This document shows positions 24,076 through 34,359 of a DNA stretch of 64,000 nt, one piece after another (the first letter of the stretch is position 1; each line of letters starts with the position of its first letter). The stretch is taken from NCBI GenBank assembly GCA_902593285.1, contig CACJHW010000002.1:62001-126000 (forward strand), read 5' to 3'. Position numbers and translations under genes: made by a program. The DNA is from an uncultured Pelagibacteraceae bacterium (GTDB taxonomy: Bacteria > Pseudomonadota > Alphaproteobacteria > Pelagibacterales > Pelagibacteraceae). The notes beneath the pieces were generated by a model. It was given only the letters and a program-made list of their open reading frames with translations, searched no databases and was not told the DNA's origin.

Positions 24076-25392
24076 ATGGTTAAGGATCAAGAATTTCTAA
24101 AATCTAAAGCTTCATATTGTTTAGATTTGGCAAAAAAAATGGGAGCAACTGATGCAAGTGTTACAGTTGGTCACTCAATTTCAGAAACAGTTAATTTTAG
24201 AAATAAGTCCCTAGAAGCCTCAGATAGATCAGATGGATTGGCATTAAGTATAGAAACTTATTTAGGTAAAAGAAGGTCATCAATTTCATCATCAAATTTA
24301 CTAAATGAAAATATAAAAACTTTAATTGAAAAGTGCTTTGAAACTACAAAAATTACACCAGAGGATGAATTTAATTCTTTGCCTGATAAAAATTTATTAG
24401 CTAAACAAATTAGTAGCCTTAATTTGTATGATGAAACAAGATTCGAAAACGATAAAAAAATAAAATATTTAAAAGATTTAGAGGAATCCGCTTCATCTGA
24501 TAAACAAATCATAAATACAGAATCTAGTTTCACTGAAAATAAGTCAAATTTTATATTAGCTAATAGTGATGGTTTCTGTGACGGTTATAAAACTTCTTCT
24601 TTTGCTGCTTCTTGTGTAACAGTTGCAAAAGATGAAAATAGCATGGAAAGAGACTACGAATTTTCTAGCAAACGTCATTTGTCTGATATTAAGCAAGCAA
24701 CAGAACTAGGAAATAAAGCTGCCAAGCAAACTATTAGAAAATTGAGTCCTAAGAAAATTGGAAGTGAGAAGATTAGCATAATTTTTGATAAAAGAATTTC
24801 AAAGGGAATGTTAAGTGCTTTTGCAAGTGCAATATCTGCCTCTGCAATTGCAAGAGGTACCTCATTTTTAAAAGATAAAATTGACCAACAGGTTTTTGCT
24901 AATTCGATAAATGTAATTGATAAACCAGATATAATTAAAGGAATGGGTTCTCAAAATTTTGATTCAGAAGGTGTAAATTCAAATACATTACAACTTATAG
25001 AGAATGGAATACTTAAAAATTATCTTGTAGATACTTACAATGGAAAAAAATTAAATTTAAAATCAAATGGAAGAAGTGGTGGAACTACCAATTTATATTT
25101 TGAAAAAGGAAATATAAGCTACGAAAATATTATGAAAAAAAATTCAAGAAGTCTTTATATTACTGAAACTATTGGCCACGGATCTAATCTTGTAACAGGA
25201 GATTATTCAGTAGGGGCTACTGGTTTTTTAGTTGAAGATGGCGAATTTAAATATCCTGTTAATGAAATAACAATTGCTGGTAATTTTAAGGATATGTTCA
25301 AAAATATAATTTTAGCTAATGATTTAGAATTCGAATATTCAGTCAATTCACCAACTATGATGATAGAGGGTATGACTGTTGCAGGAAAATGA
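24076..25392 (+). CDS. pmbA: TldE/PmbA metalloprotease-like subunit
   Basis: Partner of TldD; TldE subunits lack the zinc motif and help form the active complex. The 438 aa protein matches the U62 family in its N-terminal domain (KKMGATDASVTVGHS) and its C-terminal barrel (GTTNLYFEKGNIS near 340, GHGSNLVTGDYSVGATGFLVEDG near 376, EFEYSVNSPTMMIEGMTVAG at the end). No HExxxH motif is present, as expected. It lies 6 bases after tldD and overlaps the next gene by 4 bases (ATGA). Confidence 0.93.
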   Translation: MVKDQEFLKSKASYCLDLAKKMGATDASVTVGHSISETVNFRNKSLEASDRSDGLALSIETYLGKRRSSISSSNLLNENIKTLIEKCFETTKITPEDEFNSLPDKNLLAKQISSLNLYDETRFENDKKIKYLKDLEESASSDKQIINTESSFTENKSNFILANSDGFCDGYKTSSFAASCVTVAKDENSMERDYEFSSKRHLSDIKQATELGNKAAKQTIRKLSPKKIGSEKISIIFDKRISKGMLSAFASAISASAIARGTSFLKDKIDQQVFANSINVIDKPDIIKGMGSQNFDSEGVNSNTLQLIENGILKNYLVDTYNGKKLNLKSNGRSGGTTNLYFEKGNISYENIMKKNSRSLYITETIGHGSNLVTGDYSVGATGFLVEDGEFKYPVNEITIAGNFKDMFKNIILANDLEFEYSVNSPTMMIEGMTVAGK

Positions 25393-26360
25393 GTAGTTAT
25401 TGTGTAATTGGCTCTGGAATTTCTGGAGCAACAATAGCTAATTTATTAAGTAAAAAAAATTCTGTACACATTTATGACAAAGCTCGAGGTCCAGGTGGCA
25501 GATCTTCTTTTAAAAGATTAAATAAGTCAAAAGGATTTGACCATGGTGCACAATATATTTCTCCTAAATCAATTAAATTTAAAAAATTTGTTGAAAAATT
25601 ATGTAAAAAAAAAATTTTAAAAAAATGGAGTGGCAAACATATTTTTTTAAACAAATTAAAAAAAGAAAATAAAAATCATGTTAAAATAATTGGCTACAAG
25701 GGTAACAATGATATTAGCAAACATTTAATAAAGAATATAAATTGTAATTTCCAAAGTGAGTTAGAGAAAATTAAATTTGTAAACAAAAAATGGAAGCTAG
25801 TCTTTAAGAACAATAAAACAAAATATTATGATAAATTAGTATTAACTTGCCCATTCCCGCAATTAAAAAAATTATCAGAAAAATTTATTAAGGATCCATT
25901 TATTAAGCAAAAAATCAAAATGGATGCAAATATTACAGTTATGATCGAAATTAAAAAAACAAATAAAAACATATCAAGTTATTTATTTAACGATAAAATT
26001 TTAGGATGGGCCGCTAAAGAAAATAGTAAAAAAAGATTTAAAAGTAATAATGATTTATGGACTTTACAAAGTACAAGCCTATGGGCAAATAACAAAATAA
26101 ATAAAAATAGAGAAAATAAAGAAAAAAATTCAAAGATTTTAATTGATCAATTTTTTAAACTTACTGGAATTAAAAAAACAAAAATATTAACTTCATTAAA
26201 CCATGGTTGGAAATATTCTTCAAATTCTAGATCTTTAAAAATTAAAAGTTATTGGAATAACAAATTAAATTTAGGAGTATGTGCAGATTGGTTTGTAGGT
26301 CCTAGAGTAGAGGCTGGATGGATAAGTGCAAACGATCTTTATAAAAAAATAAATAAATAA
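25389..26360 (+). CDS. FAD-dependent oxidoreductase, amine oxidase/renalase-like
   Basis: A 323 aa flavoprotein with an N-terminal Rossmann dinucleotide-binding motif, VIGSGISGATIANLL, followed by YDKARGPGGRSS, the typical second FAD motif of the amine oxidase and renalase-like group. The sequence ends with NLGVCADWFVGPRVEAGWISANDL, the conserved C-terminal FAD contact in this group. The middle is very lysine- and asparagine-rich. It overlaps pmbA by 4 bases. Substrate is unknown. Its stop lies 2 bases from the end of the convergent DUF6134-like gene. Confidence 0.8.
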   Translation: MSSYCVIGSGISGATIANLLSKKNSVHIYDKARGPGGRSSFKRLNKSKGFDHGAQYISPKSIKFKKFVEKLCKKKILKKWSGKHIFLNKLKKENKNHVKIIGYKGNNDISKHLIKNINCNFQSELEKIKFVNKKWKLVFKNNKTKYYDKLVLTCPFPQLKKLSEKFIKDPFIKQKIKMDANITVMIEIKKTNKNISSYLFNDKILGWAAKENSKKRFKSNNDLWTLQSTSLWANNKINKNRENKEKNSKILIDQFFKLTGIKKTKILTSLNHGWKYSSNSRSLKIKSYWNNKLNLGVCADWFVGPRVEAGWISANDLYKKINK

Positions 26361-26362
26361 TT

Positions 26363-27043
26363 TTATTTAAGATTTTTTAAGCGATACTCCCAATTTCCCA
26401 TTCTTTCATATGTAACTTTGACAATAACTGAAGTTTTTTTATCAAGCCAAATATCAAAATTTAATTTTTTATCTTCTGGAAGAGACATATCTTTAGATGT
26501 GAGTTTGAAATGATCTGTTTCGTATTGTTTTCCATCAATTGAAATATTTTCCTTACCAATAAAAGTAACTATTTGTTCTTTTATACTTCCAGAAATAGGA
26601 CTTATTTGGCTTTCTGCTTGTAAAATTTTATGACTCCACCAATTTCCAATAATATTTTTAACAGAAGCTTCACCTGAATATGAAGATCCTTTAATATCAA
26701 ACTTTTCATTATTTTTATCTAGTTTTAAGTTCACAAATTTTTCTTTTTTATTTTGAAGTGTCTTTGATTGAAAAGATATTAATTTATCTTTTAAATAAAT
26801 TTCTTCTCCATATCCCTCTACTTTAAATATTGTTGCAGATAGTAATTTTACCTCAAATTTATATTGATTTTTTACTATCGTTTTTTCATCATCTCTTTTA
26901 AAATAATAATTGTTATATCCAATTACTTCATCATTTCTCAAGATCTCCATTTCTATTTTATCAAATTTGTTATAATGACCTATATGAGCTAGAGAAATTG
27001 ATGAGAAAAATACAACAAGTAAAATAGCTGCAAACTTTTTCAT
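26363..27043 (-). CDS. Exported DUF6134-like protein
   Basis: A 226 aa protein with a clear signal peptide (MKKFAAILLVVFFSSISLAHIG, cleavage probably after SLA). The mature part consists of many predicted beta strands with regular short turns. Its pattern (IL.ND..IG at the start and W..H..L in the middle, seen as WWSHKILQAES) resembles a family of uncharacterised periplasmic proteins, which I recall as DUF6134. Function is unknown. It is a single gene, convergent with the flavoprotein gene and divergent from yczE. Confidence 0.6.
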   Translation of the reverse strand: MKKFAAILLVVFFSSISLAHIGHYNKFDKIEMEILRNDEVIGYNNYYFKRDDEKTIVKNQYKFEVKLLSATIFKVEGYGEEIYLKDKLISFQSKTLQNKKEKFVNLKLDKNNEKFDIKGSSYSGEASVKNIIGNWWSHKILQAESQISPISGSIKEQIVTFIGKENISIDGKQYETDHFKLTSKDMSLPEDKKLNFDIWLDKKTSVIVKVTYERMGNWEYRLKNLK

Positions 27044-27096
27044 TTGCTGGTTACAATATTAGAATTTTTCATTAATAGATATAGCTTATTACAATT

Positions 27097-27744
27097 ATGT
27101 TTTTAAAAATAAAAAAAATTCCAAAAGTAAAATGGAGCTCAGAAAAACCATTTAATTTTAAACCAAAGTTTTCTACATTTTTTTTCTTATGTTTTGGTTT
27201 GTCTTTATTTGGGTTAGGCGAGGGATTGTTAATTGTTTCATTCACAGGAGCCTCTCCTTGGAGTGTTTTAGCTCAAGGTATTTCCTTAAATGTTAATTTA
27301 AGTATTGGCACTATCACATTATTAATAAGTATTGCTGTTTTAATTTTATGGATACCTCTTGGGCAAAAACCAGGAATGGGCACAATATTTAATGCTTTGA
27401 TTATTGCAATTATGATTGATCTTTGTATCAAGTATGTTCCAACACCATCAAATTATATTCATCAATTATTATTAGCTGTAATTTCTGTTATCACGGTTGG
27501 AATAGGTGGGGGTATTTACTTAGTATCGAATTTAGGAGCCGGTCCTAGAGATGGACTTATGATAGGATTACAAAAATTAACTAATTTTCCTATAGCTGCT
27601 GTAAGAGGAACATTAGAAATTTCAGTTGTTAGTATTGGGTGGTATTTAGGAGGAACAGTAGGGGTTGGAACTTTATTATTTGCATTTGGCATAGGTCCTT
27701 GCGTTGCTTTAGGACTTTATTTAGTTGATAAAACTTTTGATTAG
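27097..27744 (+). CDS. YczE/YyaS-like membrane protein
   Basis: Integral membrane protein of 215 aa with about five hydrophobic segments. It contains GASPWSVLAQGIS near residue 52 and GAGPRDGLMIGLQKL near 148, the paired glycine-rich motifs of the YczE/YitT-like family. Proposed roles in this family vary and none is firmly established. The start at 27097 gives a basic cytoplasmic N-terminus. Its stop TAG overlaps the typA stop in a TTAG tetranucleotide. It is a monocistronic unit as far as can be seen. Confidence 0.75.
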   Translation: MFLKIKKIPKVKWSSEKPFNFKPKFSTFFFLCFGLSLFGLGEGLLIVSFTGASPWSVLAQGISLNVNLSIGTITLLISIAVLILWIPLGQKPGMGTIFNALIIAIMIDLCIKYVPTPSNYIHQLLLAVISVITVGIGGGIYLVSNLGAGPRDGLMIGLQKLTNFPIAAVRGTLEISVVSIGWYLGGTVGVGTLLFAFGIGPCVALGLYLVDKTFD

Positions 27745-29567
27745 GCTGCAGCTATAGCTTTTTCGCTTTTTTTTCTTTCGTGGGGATCAAGAATCGCTTT
27801 TCTCAATCTACATGAGTCTGGAGTTATCTCTAAAGCTTCATCTGCATTAAGCATACTTAATTGTTCTGCAATTGACATTTTTCTTACAGGTGTAAGTACA
27901 ACATTCTCATCTGTGCCCTGAGTTCTCATATTTGTAAGTTTCTTACCCTTCATTACATTAATGATCATGTCACCTGGTTTTGGTGAAAGACCAACAATCA
28001 TTCCAGGATAAACAGAGTCATTATGTGTAACAAACATTTCTCCTCGTGCCTGTAAGTTGAAGATTGCGAATGCAATAGCTTTTCCTTGTTCCATCGAGAT
28101 TAAAGCTCCATTTCTTCTACCTTCCATTTCTCCTTCAAAAGGACCATAGTTATGGAATATTCTGTTGATCACTCCGTTTCCTTTTGTAAGTGTAAGAAAT
28201 CTACTTGTGTACCCCATTAGGCCTCTAGTAGGTGCATGAAAAATTAATCTTTTTTTGTTAGTACCAGTATCTTTTAATTCAATTAGTTTACCTTTTCTTC
28301 TGTTCATTGAGTCGATTACTTTTGATGAATGTTCTTCATCAAGGTCCATAGTAATTTCTTCAATTGGCTCGAGTTTATTTCCATTCTCATCAGTTTTGTA
28401 CAAAACCTTTGGAGGACTAACTGTCATTTCAAAACCTTCTCTTCTCATTTGAGTTAAAAGAATTTCTAACATTAACTCACCTCTACCACTTACGACAAAG
28501 GAGTCTTTCCCCTCGTTTTCTGAAAATGTAATTCCAACATTATTTTGTGCTTCTTGAACCAATCTATCTCTTATTTGGGTACTGGTTAGTTTTTTACCTT
28601 CAGTACCAGCTAAAGGTGAAGTATTTACAGTAATTGTAATTGACATTGTAGGAGGATCTATCGGAGTAGCATGGATTGGCTCGTTAACCTGTAGGTCACA
28701 TATTGTATCAGCAACGTTTGCTTTTTCTAACCCAGCAACAACTACAATATCTCCAGCCTCGCCAACATCTATTGGTACTTTTTTTGTTCCTTCATATCTA
28801 AAAATTTTTGTTAATTTTCCTTCATCAACTTTTTCACCATTTAAATTGATTGCTTTTATAGATTGATTAGCTTTTGCAGTGCCTTGTGTAATTCTTCCAA
28901 CTAAACTTCTTCCTAAAAAACTATCTGCATAAAGTAATGTTGATAACATTGCAAAAGGTTTAGTTTTATCAAGTTCAGCAGGTTTTACATGATCAACAAT
29001 CAAATTTAACAAAGGATTTAAATTTTCTTTTGGACCATCAACTTCATGATCAGCCCAACCTGACCTTCCACTTGCATACAGAACTGGAAAATCTAATTGC
29101 TCTTCATTTGCATCTAAGCTTACAAATAAATCAAATGTTTCATCTAAAACTTCATTAGCTCTTTGATCTGCTTTGTCTAGTTTATTTATTACAACGATTG
29201 GTTTTAATCCTTGTTTTAAAGCTTTTGATAATACAAACTTTGTTTGAGGCATTACACCTTCAGCAGAGTCAATTAATAACAAGGCTCCATCTGCCATACT
29301 TAAAACCCTTTCAACCTCAGCAGCAAAATCTCTGTGGCCTGGAGTGTCAATTATATTTATTCTTGAATTATTCCAATTAATTGAAGCAGGTTTAGCCAAA
29401 ATTGTAATTCCTCTTTCTTTTTCGAGCTCACCTGAGTCCATTAATCTTTCATCAACTACTTCATTATCTCTAAATGAACCACTTTGTTTCATTAAATTAT
29501 CAATTAGAGTAGTTTTGCCATGATCAACATGGGCTATGATTGTGATGTTTCTGATATTATTGCTCAT
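27741..29567 (-). CDS. typA: Ribosome-associated GTPase TypA/BipA
   Basis: Translational GTPase that binds the ribosome and aids 50S assembly and stress adaptation. The 608 aa length is typical. The G domain is complete: AHVDHGKTTLID (P-loop), a switch segment ERGITILAKPAS, DTPGHRDF (G3) and NKLDK (G4). Domain II and the EF-G-like domains follow, and the C-terminus has the BipA-specific basic region with GTDENVVLTPVRKMSIAEQ. Monocistronic, with a tiny basic gene upstream on the same strand after an 85-base gap. Confidence 0.96.
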   Translation of the reverse strand: MSNNIRNITIIAHVDHGKTTLIDNLMKQSGSFRDNEVVDERLMDSGELEKERGITILAKPASINWNNSRINIIDTPGHRDFAAEVERVLSMADGALLLIDSAEGVMPQTKFVLSKALKQGLKPIVVINKLDKADQRANEVLDETFDLFVSLDANEEQLDFPVLYASGRSGWADHEVDGPKENLNPLLNLIVDHVKPAELDKTKPFAMLSTLLYADSFLGRSLVGRITQGTAKANQSIKAINLNGEKVDEGKLTKIFRYEGTKKVPIDVGEAGDIVVVAGLEKANVADTICDLQVNEPIHATPIDPPTMSITITVNTSPLAGTEGKKLTSTQIRDRLVQEAQNNVGITFSENEGKDSFVVSGRGELMLEILLTQMRREGFEMTVSPPKVLYKTDENGNKLEPIEEITMDLDEEHSSKVIDSMNRRKGKLIELKDTGTNKKRLIFHAPTRGLMGYTSRFLTLTKGNGVINRIFHNYGPFEGEMEGRRNGALISMEQGKAIAFAIFNLQARGEMFVTHNDSVYPGMIVGLSPKPGDMIINVMKGKKLTNMRTQGTDENVVLTPVRKMSIAEQLSMLNADEALEITPDSCRLRKAILDPHERKKSEKAIAAA

Positions 29568-29652
29568 AAATTCTGGCTCTTATACATATTTAAAAGGATA
29601 TTAAAACTCAAAAAAACTCATAACTGGCTTGAATAATTTTCAAAATTCGGGA

Positions 29653-29769
29653 TTAATTTGTCTTTTTTTGCTTGTCTTTTTTAATTTTCCTTTTTTCTTT
29701 AAAGCTCAATTTAGGTTTTTTTTTAACACTTGAGTCTTTAAACGATTTGCCACTATATCTTTTTGACAT
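29653..29769 (-). CDS. Tiny basic protein (38 aa), below ORF-track cutoff
   Basis: An open frame of 38 codons starts with ATG at 29769 and ends with TAA at 29653. It encodes a very basic peptide beginning MSKRYSGKSFKDSS and continuing with LSFKEKRKIKKDK. The non-repetitive, serine-rich start and the LSxKEKRxxKK stretch look like a conserved small protein rather than chance translation of an A-rich region, but I cannot name a family. It lies between typA and the divergent FkbM-type gene on the minus strand. No clear ribosome site is visible. Function is unknown; RNA binding is possible from charge alone. Confidence 0.5.
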   Translation of the reverse strand: MSKRYSGKSFKDSSVKKKPKLSFKEKRKIKKDKQKKTN

Positions 29770-29795
29770 AAGTTAGTACTTTTATCATAACTTAT

Positions 29796-30458
29796 ATGAA
29801 AAAAAAATATTTATTAAAATCAAAGTTATTATATTATTTATATCTGTTCTACCTTGGTACTAAGTATAAATATTTTACAAAAAAAAATTCTTATTCTCAA
29901 TTTGGAGAAGACTTAGTAATTGATAACTTCTTTAGTAATTTTGTTGGAACATATGTTGATATAGGATGCTATCATCCGATTAAATATAGCAATACTGCCT
30001 TACTTCACAAAAAAGGTTGGACAGGTATAAATATAGACCTTAATGAGACAAGCATAGATTTTTTTAATGCTTGCAGAAAAGATGATACAAATATTACAGC
30101 CTGCTTATCTGACAAAATTGAAGATATTGAAATATATATGGATTCTAAATTTAGTGCATTAAATTCTGTGAATCCAGATAATGAAAAAATATTTGGTTTT
30201 AAAAAATATAAAATAAAAGTTCAAACGAAACTTTTTCATCAATTAGTAAAAAAAAATTTTGATTTCTTAAATATTGATTGTGAAGGAAATGACTTAAAAA
30301 TTCTTAAAACTATTGATTTAAAAAAATTTACACCAAAAATTATAAATATTGAAGTGTCAAAAGATAATGAAAAGGAAATATACGAATATTTGAATTTTTA
30401 TGGTTATAATATTTATCAAATTAAATCATTGTCACATATTTTTAAAAAAAAAGGATAA
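29796..30458 (+). CDS. FkbM-family methyltransferase
   Basis: SAM-dependent methyltransferase of 220 aa. The family layout is clear: SQFGEDLVIDNFF before the SAM motif TYVDIGCYHPIKYSN near residue 53, GINIDLNE for motif II, and FDFLNIDCEGNDLKIL near 155, the DxEG motif typical of FkbM proteins. Such enzymes often methylate sugars of surface glycans or natural products; the acceptor here is not indicated, since there is no glycan cluster around it. Single gene ended by a strong bidirectional hairpin. Confidence 0.88.
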   Translation: MKKKYLLKSKLLYYLYLFYLGTKYKYFTKKNSYSQFGEDLVIDNFFSNFVGTYVDIGCYHPIKYSNTALLHKKGWTGINIDLNETSIDFFNACRKDDTNITACLSDKIEDIEIYMDSKFSALNSVNPDNEKIFGFKKYKIKVQTKLFHQLVKKNFDFLNIDCEGNDLKILKTIDLKKFTPKIINIEVSKDNEKEIYEYLNFYGYNIYQIKSLSHIFKKKG

Positions 30459-30460
30459 AA

Positions 30461-30492
30461 AAAAGGGGCAGTAAAAACTGCCCCTTTTGAAT
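30461..30492. terminator. Bidirectional terminator between FkbM gene and groEL
   Basis: A perfect stem GGGGCAGT-AAAA-ACTGCCCC is flanked by A-rich sequence on the left and TTTT on the right. It lies between the convergent stops of the FkbM gene (+) and groEL (-), with U-tracts available on both transcripts. This is a textbook shared intrinsic terminator. Confidence 0.88.
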
Positions 30493-30513
30493 TTTTTTTG
30501 AGATTAAGGGGGA

Positions 30514-32187
<1,674 letters not shown>

Positions 32188-32197
32188 TTAAATTAAA

Positions 32198-32488
32198 TTA
32201 CTTACCTGAAATACCCATAATGTCAGACTCTTTCATTATGCTGTACTCTTTACCATTAATTTTGACTTCAGTTCCTGACCATTTGCCAAATAAAACTTTA
32301 TCACCAACTTTAACATCCATTGGAATTATCTTTCCATCTTCTGTTTTTGCTCCACCACCTACGGCAACCACTTTACCTTCTTGAGGTTTTTCTTGAGCTG
32401 TGTCAGGGATAATTATTCCTCCAGCAGTTTTCTCACTGCCGTCTAATACTTCGATTAAAACTCTATCATGTAACGGTTTAAACTTCAT
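32198..32488 (-). CDS. groES: Co-chaperonin GroES
   Basis: Lid of the GroEL chamber. I use the ATG at 32488, preceded by AAAGGAG, which gives the standard [17 protein letters not shown] start and a 96 aa protein; the longer start in the ORF track adds 13 unrelated residues. The mobile loop [19 protein letters not shown] lies near residues 17-35, and the dome loop and C-terminal [13 protein letters not shown] are also typical. It forms an operon with groEL. No CIRCE inverted repeat is visible upstream. Confidence 0.97.
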   Translation of the reverse strand: MKFKPLHDRVLIEVLDGSEKTAGGIIIPDTAQEKPQEGKVVAVGGGAKTEDGKIIPMDVKVGDKVLFGKWSGTEVKINGKEYSIMKESDIMGISGK

Positions 32489-32525
32489 AAATTCTCCTTT
32501 ATAAATCTTTATAAATATGAGCTTC

Positions 32526-32553
32526 ATATAGATATTTCAGCGTCTATTTCAAG
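32526..32553 (-). promoter_or_regulatory. RpoH-like promoter of groES-groEL
   Basis: Read on the minus strand, CTTGAA is followed after 16 bases by CTATAT, resembling RpoH (sigma-32) -35 and -10 boxes. The spacing is identical to the candidate before hsp20. It would start a leader of about 30 bases before groES. No CIRCE operator is seen, so control would rest on the sigma factor. Confidence 0.5.
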
Positions 32554-32620
32554 ATCAGAAAGGCTTAACGATATTAATAATGCTAGTAAATTCGGGATTT
32601 TATGGTTTATACCTTAAAAT

Positions 32621-33439
32621 ATGACCAAAAATTTAGATTCAAATGGCTTACAATCAATTGCTGATAATTATGATCTTTTTTATATAGACTTATGGGGCGT
32701 TGTTCATAATGGGGTTAATCTTCATGAAAAAGCAATATCGGTTTTAAATGAGCTTTTAAAAAAAAAGAAAATGTTCGTACTTTTAACAAATGCCCCAAGA
32801 CCAAATAAAACTGTTCAAAATTTTTTAGAAAAGATGGGCATGGATAAAGTACTCAGAGATCACGTATTTACCTCAGGAGAAGCAGCATTGAATTATTTGA
32901 AAAAATCTTACTTATCGAAAAAGTTTTACCACATAGGTCCACCTAGAGATTTTGATTTATTTTATTTATTTGAAAAAAATAAGTGTGAAAATATTAGTGA
33001 TGGTGAATATTTATTGTGTACGGGGTTATTTGATAATCATAATAAGGATTTAAAATTTTACAAAGATTTACTTGAAAAACATATTACGAAAAAAATGATT
33101 TGTACAAATCCTGACTTAATTGTTGATCGTGGTGAAGTTAGAGAGTTGTGTGCAGGTTCTGTCGCAATGGTTTTTGAAAAAATGGGTGGAGAAGTAGTAT
33201 ATTTTGGAAAACCACATCCAGAGGTTTATAATCAGTCAACTGACAATAAAAATAAAAAAATATTAGCAATTGGCGATAATTTAAATACTGATATCAAAGG
33301 TGCAAATCTTTTAAATTATGATTCTTTATTAATAAGTAACGGAATACATAGAAATGAAATAAAAAATAAAGGTGTCCAGGATGTTTCAAAAGAGTATGAA
33401 GCGATAGTTAATTTTATTCAATCAGATTTAAAATGGTAA
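32621..33439 (+). CDS. HAD-superfamily hydrolase, class IIA (NagD-like)
   Basis: Probable sugar- or nucleotide-phosphate phosphatase of 272 aa. HAD motif I is YIDLWGVVHNG near residue 19, motif II lies in LLTNAPRP near 58 and motif III/IV in FGKPHPEVYN and LAIGDNLNTDIKGAN near 224. The DLWGV(V/I)HNG wording matches the alphaproteobacterial TIGR01459-type subfamily, which often sits next to ribF as here. It overlaps ribF by 7 bases. The physiological substrate is unknown. Confidence 0.88.
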   Translation: MTKNLDSNGLQSIADNYDLFYIDLWGVVHNGVNLHEKAISVLNELLKKKKMFVLLTNAPRPNKTVQNFLEKMGMDKVLRDHVFTSGEAALNYLKKSYLSKKFYHIGPPRDFDLFYLFEKNKCENISDGEYLLCTGLFDNHNKDLKFYKDLLEKHITKKMICTNPDLIVDRGEVRELCAGSVAMVFEKMGGEVVYFGKPHPEVYNQSTDNKNKKILAIGDNLNTDIKGANLLNYDSLLISNGIHRNEIKNKGVQDVSKEYEAIVNFIQSDLKW

Positions 33440-34359
33440 AACATTATACAAATTTTAATATTAAAAAATTACACAGAGGATCGATTATTTTAATTGGTAA
33501 TTTTGATGGTTTGCATATAGGGCATCAAAAATTATTTGAATTAGCACAGTTATATAAGAAAAAATATAATTTAAAGATTGGTGTTGTTAATTTTGATCCA
33601 ATGCCAAAAATGTTTTTTAATAAAAAATTAAAAAATTTCAGACTCTCTAACATTGATCAAAAAATAAAGCTACTTAATAACTTAAAAGTAGATTTTGTTA
33701 TTACAAAAAAATTTGATAAAAAATTTTCAAAAACTAAAGCGCTAAACTTTATATCTCAAATTTTAAATAAAAAATTAGGTTCCAAATTTATTTTTGTAAG
33801 CAATAATTTTAGATTTGGAAATAAAAGAAAAGGAAATGTTAATTTGCTTAAAAAATACGAACAATTGTTTAATTATAAAGTTGTTAAACCCGAGCCATTA
33901 ATTAAAAGTAAAAAGATCGTATCATCATCTTTAATAAGAAATCTTTTAGAAAAAGGTCTTTTGAATAAAGCTAACAATCTTTTAAAAAGAAACTGGGCGA
34001 TACAAGGAGTAGTTAAAAAGGGAAGACAAGTAGGAAAAAAAATTGGTTTTCCAACCTGCAACATAGATATTGATGATTATGTTTTAGCAAAACCAGGAGT
34101 TTATGCCGTCAGAGTTTTGAGAAAAAATAGTGATAAATATTTTAAAGGAATTGCTAATCTTGGATATAGACCAACATTTAATCAAAAAAAAATATTATTA
34201 GAAGTTCATTTATTTAATTTTTCTGGAAATCTTTATAATAAACTTTTATCAGTAGAGTTTTTAAAGTTTATTAGGAAAGAAAAAAAATTTAAAAATGTTA
34301 ATCAATTAAGATTACAAATTAAAAAAGACTTAAATATTGCAAAAAAACCAAATGACTAA
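33433..34359 (+). CDS. ribF: Bifunctional riboflavin kinase/FAD synthetase
   Basis: Converts riboflavin to FMN and then FAD. The 308 aa protein has the N-terminal nucleotidyltransferase domain (IGNFDGLHIGHQKLF near residue 20; SSSLIRNLLEKG near 157) and the C-terminal flavokinase domain (GRQVGKKIGFPTCNIDID near 196; KPGVYAVRV). The order HAD-ribF-ileS-lspA is a widespread proteobacterial arrangement. It overlaps the HAD gene by 7 bases and ileS by 8 bases. Many flavoenzymes in this window (XdhA, the renalase-like protein) depend on its product. Confidence 0.96.
   Translation: MVKHYTNFNIKKLHRGSIILIGNFDGLHIGHQKLFELAQLYKKKYNLKIGVVNFDPMPKMFFNKKLKNFRLSNIDQKIKLLNNLKVDFVITKKFDKKFSKTKALNFISQILNKKLGSKFIFVSNNFRFGNKRKGNVNLLKKYEQLFNYKVVKPEPLIKSKKIVSSSLIRNLLEKGLLNKANNLLKRNWAIQGVVKKGRQVGKKIGFPTCNIDIDDYVLAKPGVYAVRVLRKNSDKYFKGIANLGYRPTFNQKKILLEVHLFNFSGNLYNKLLSVEFLKFIRKEKKFKNVNQLRLQIKKDLNIAKKPND

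Noticed and set aside
32489-32620. CIRCE operator before groES
   Set aside because: The gap was read for TTAGCACTC/GAGTGCTAA and nothing similar is present.
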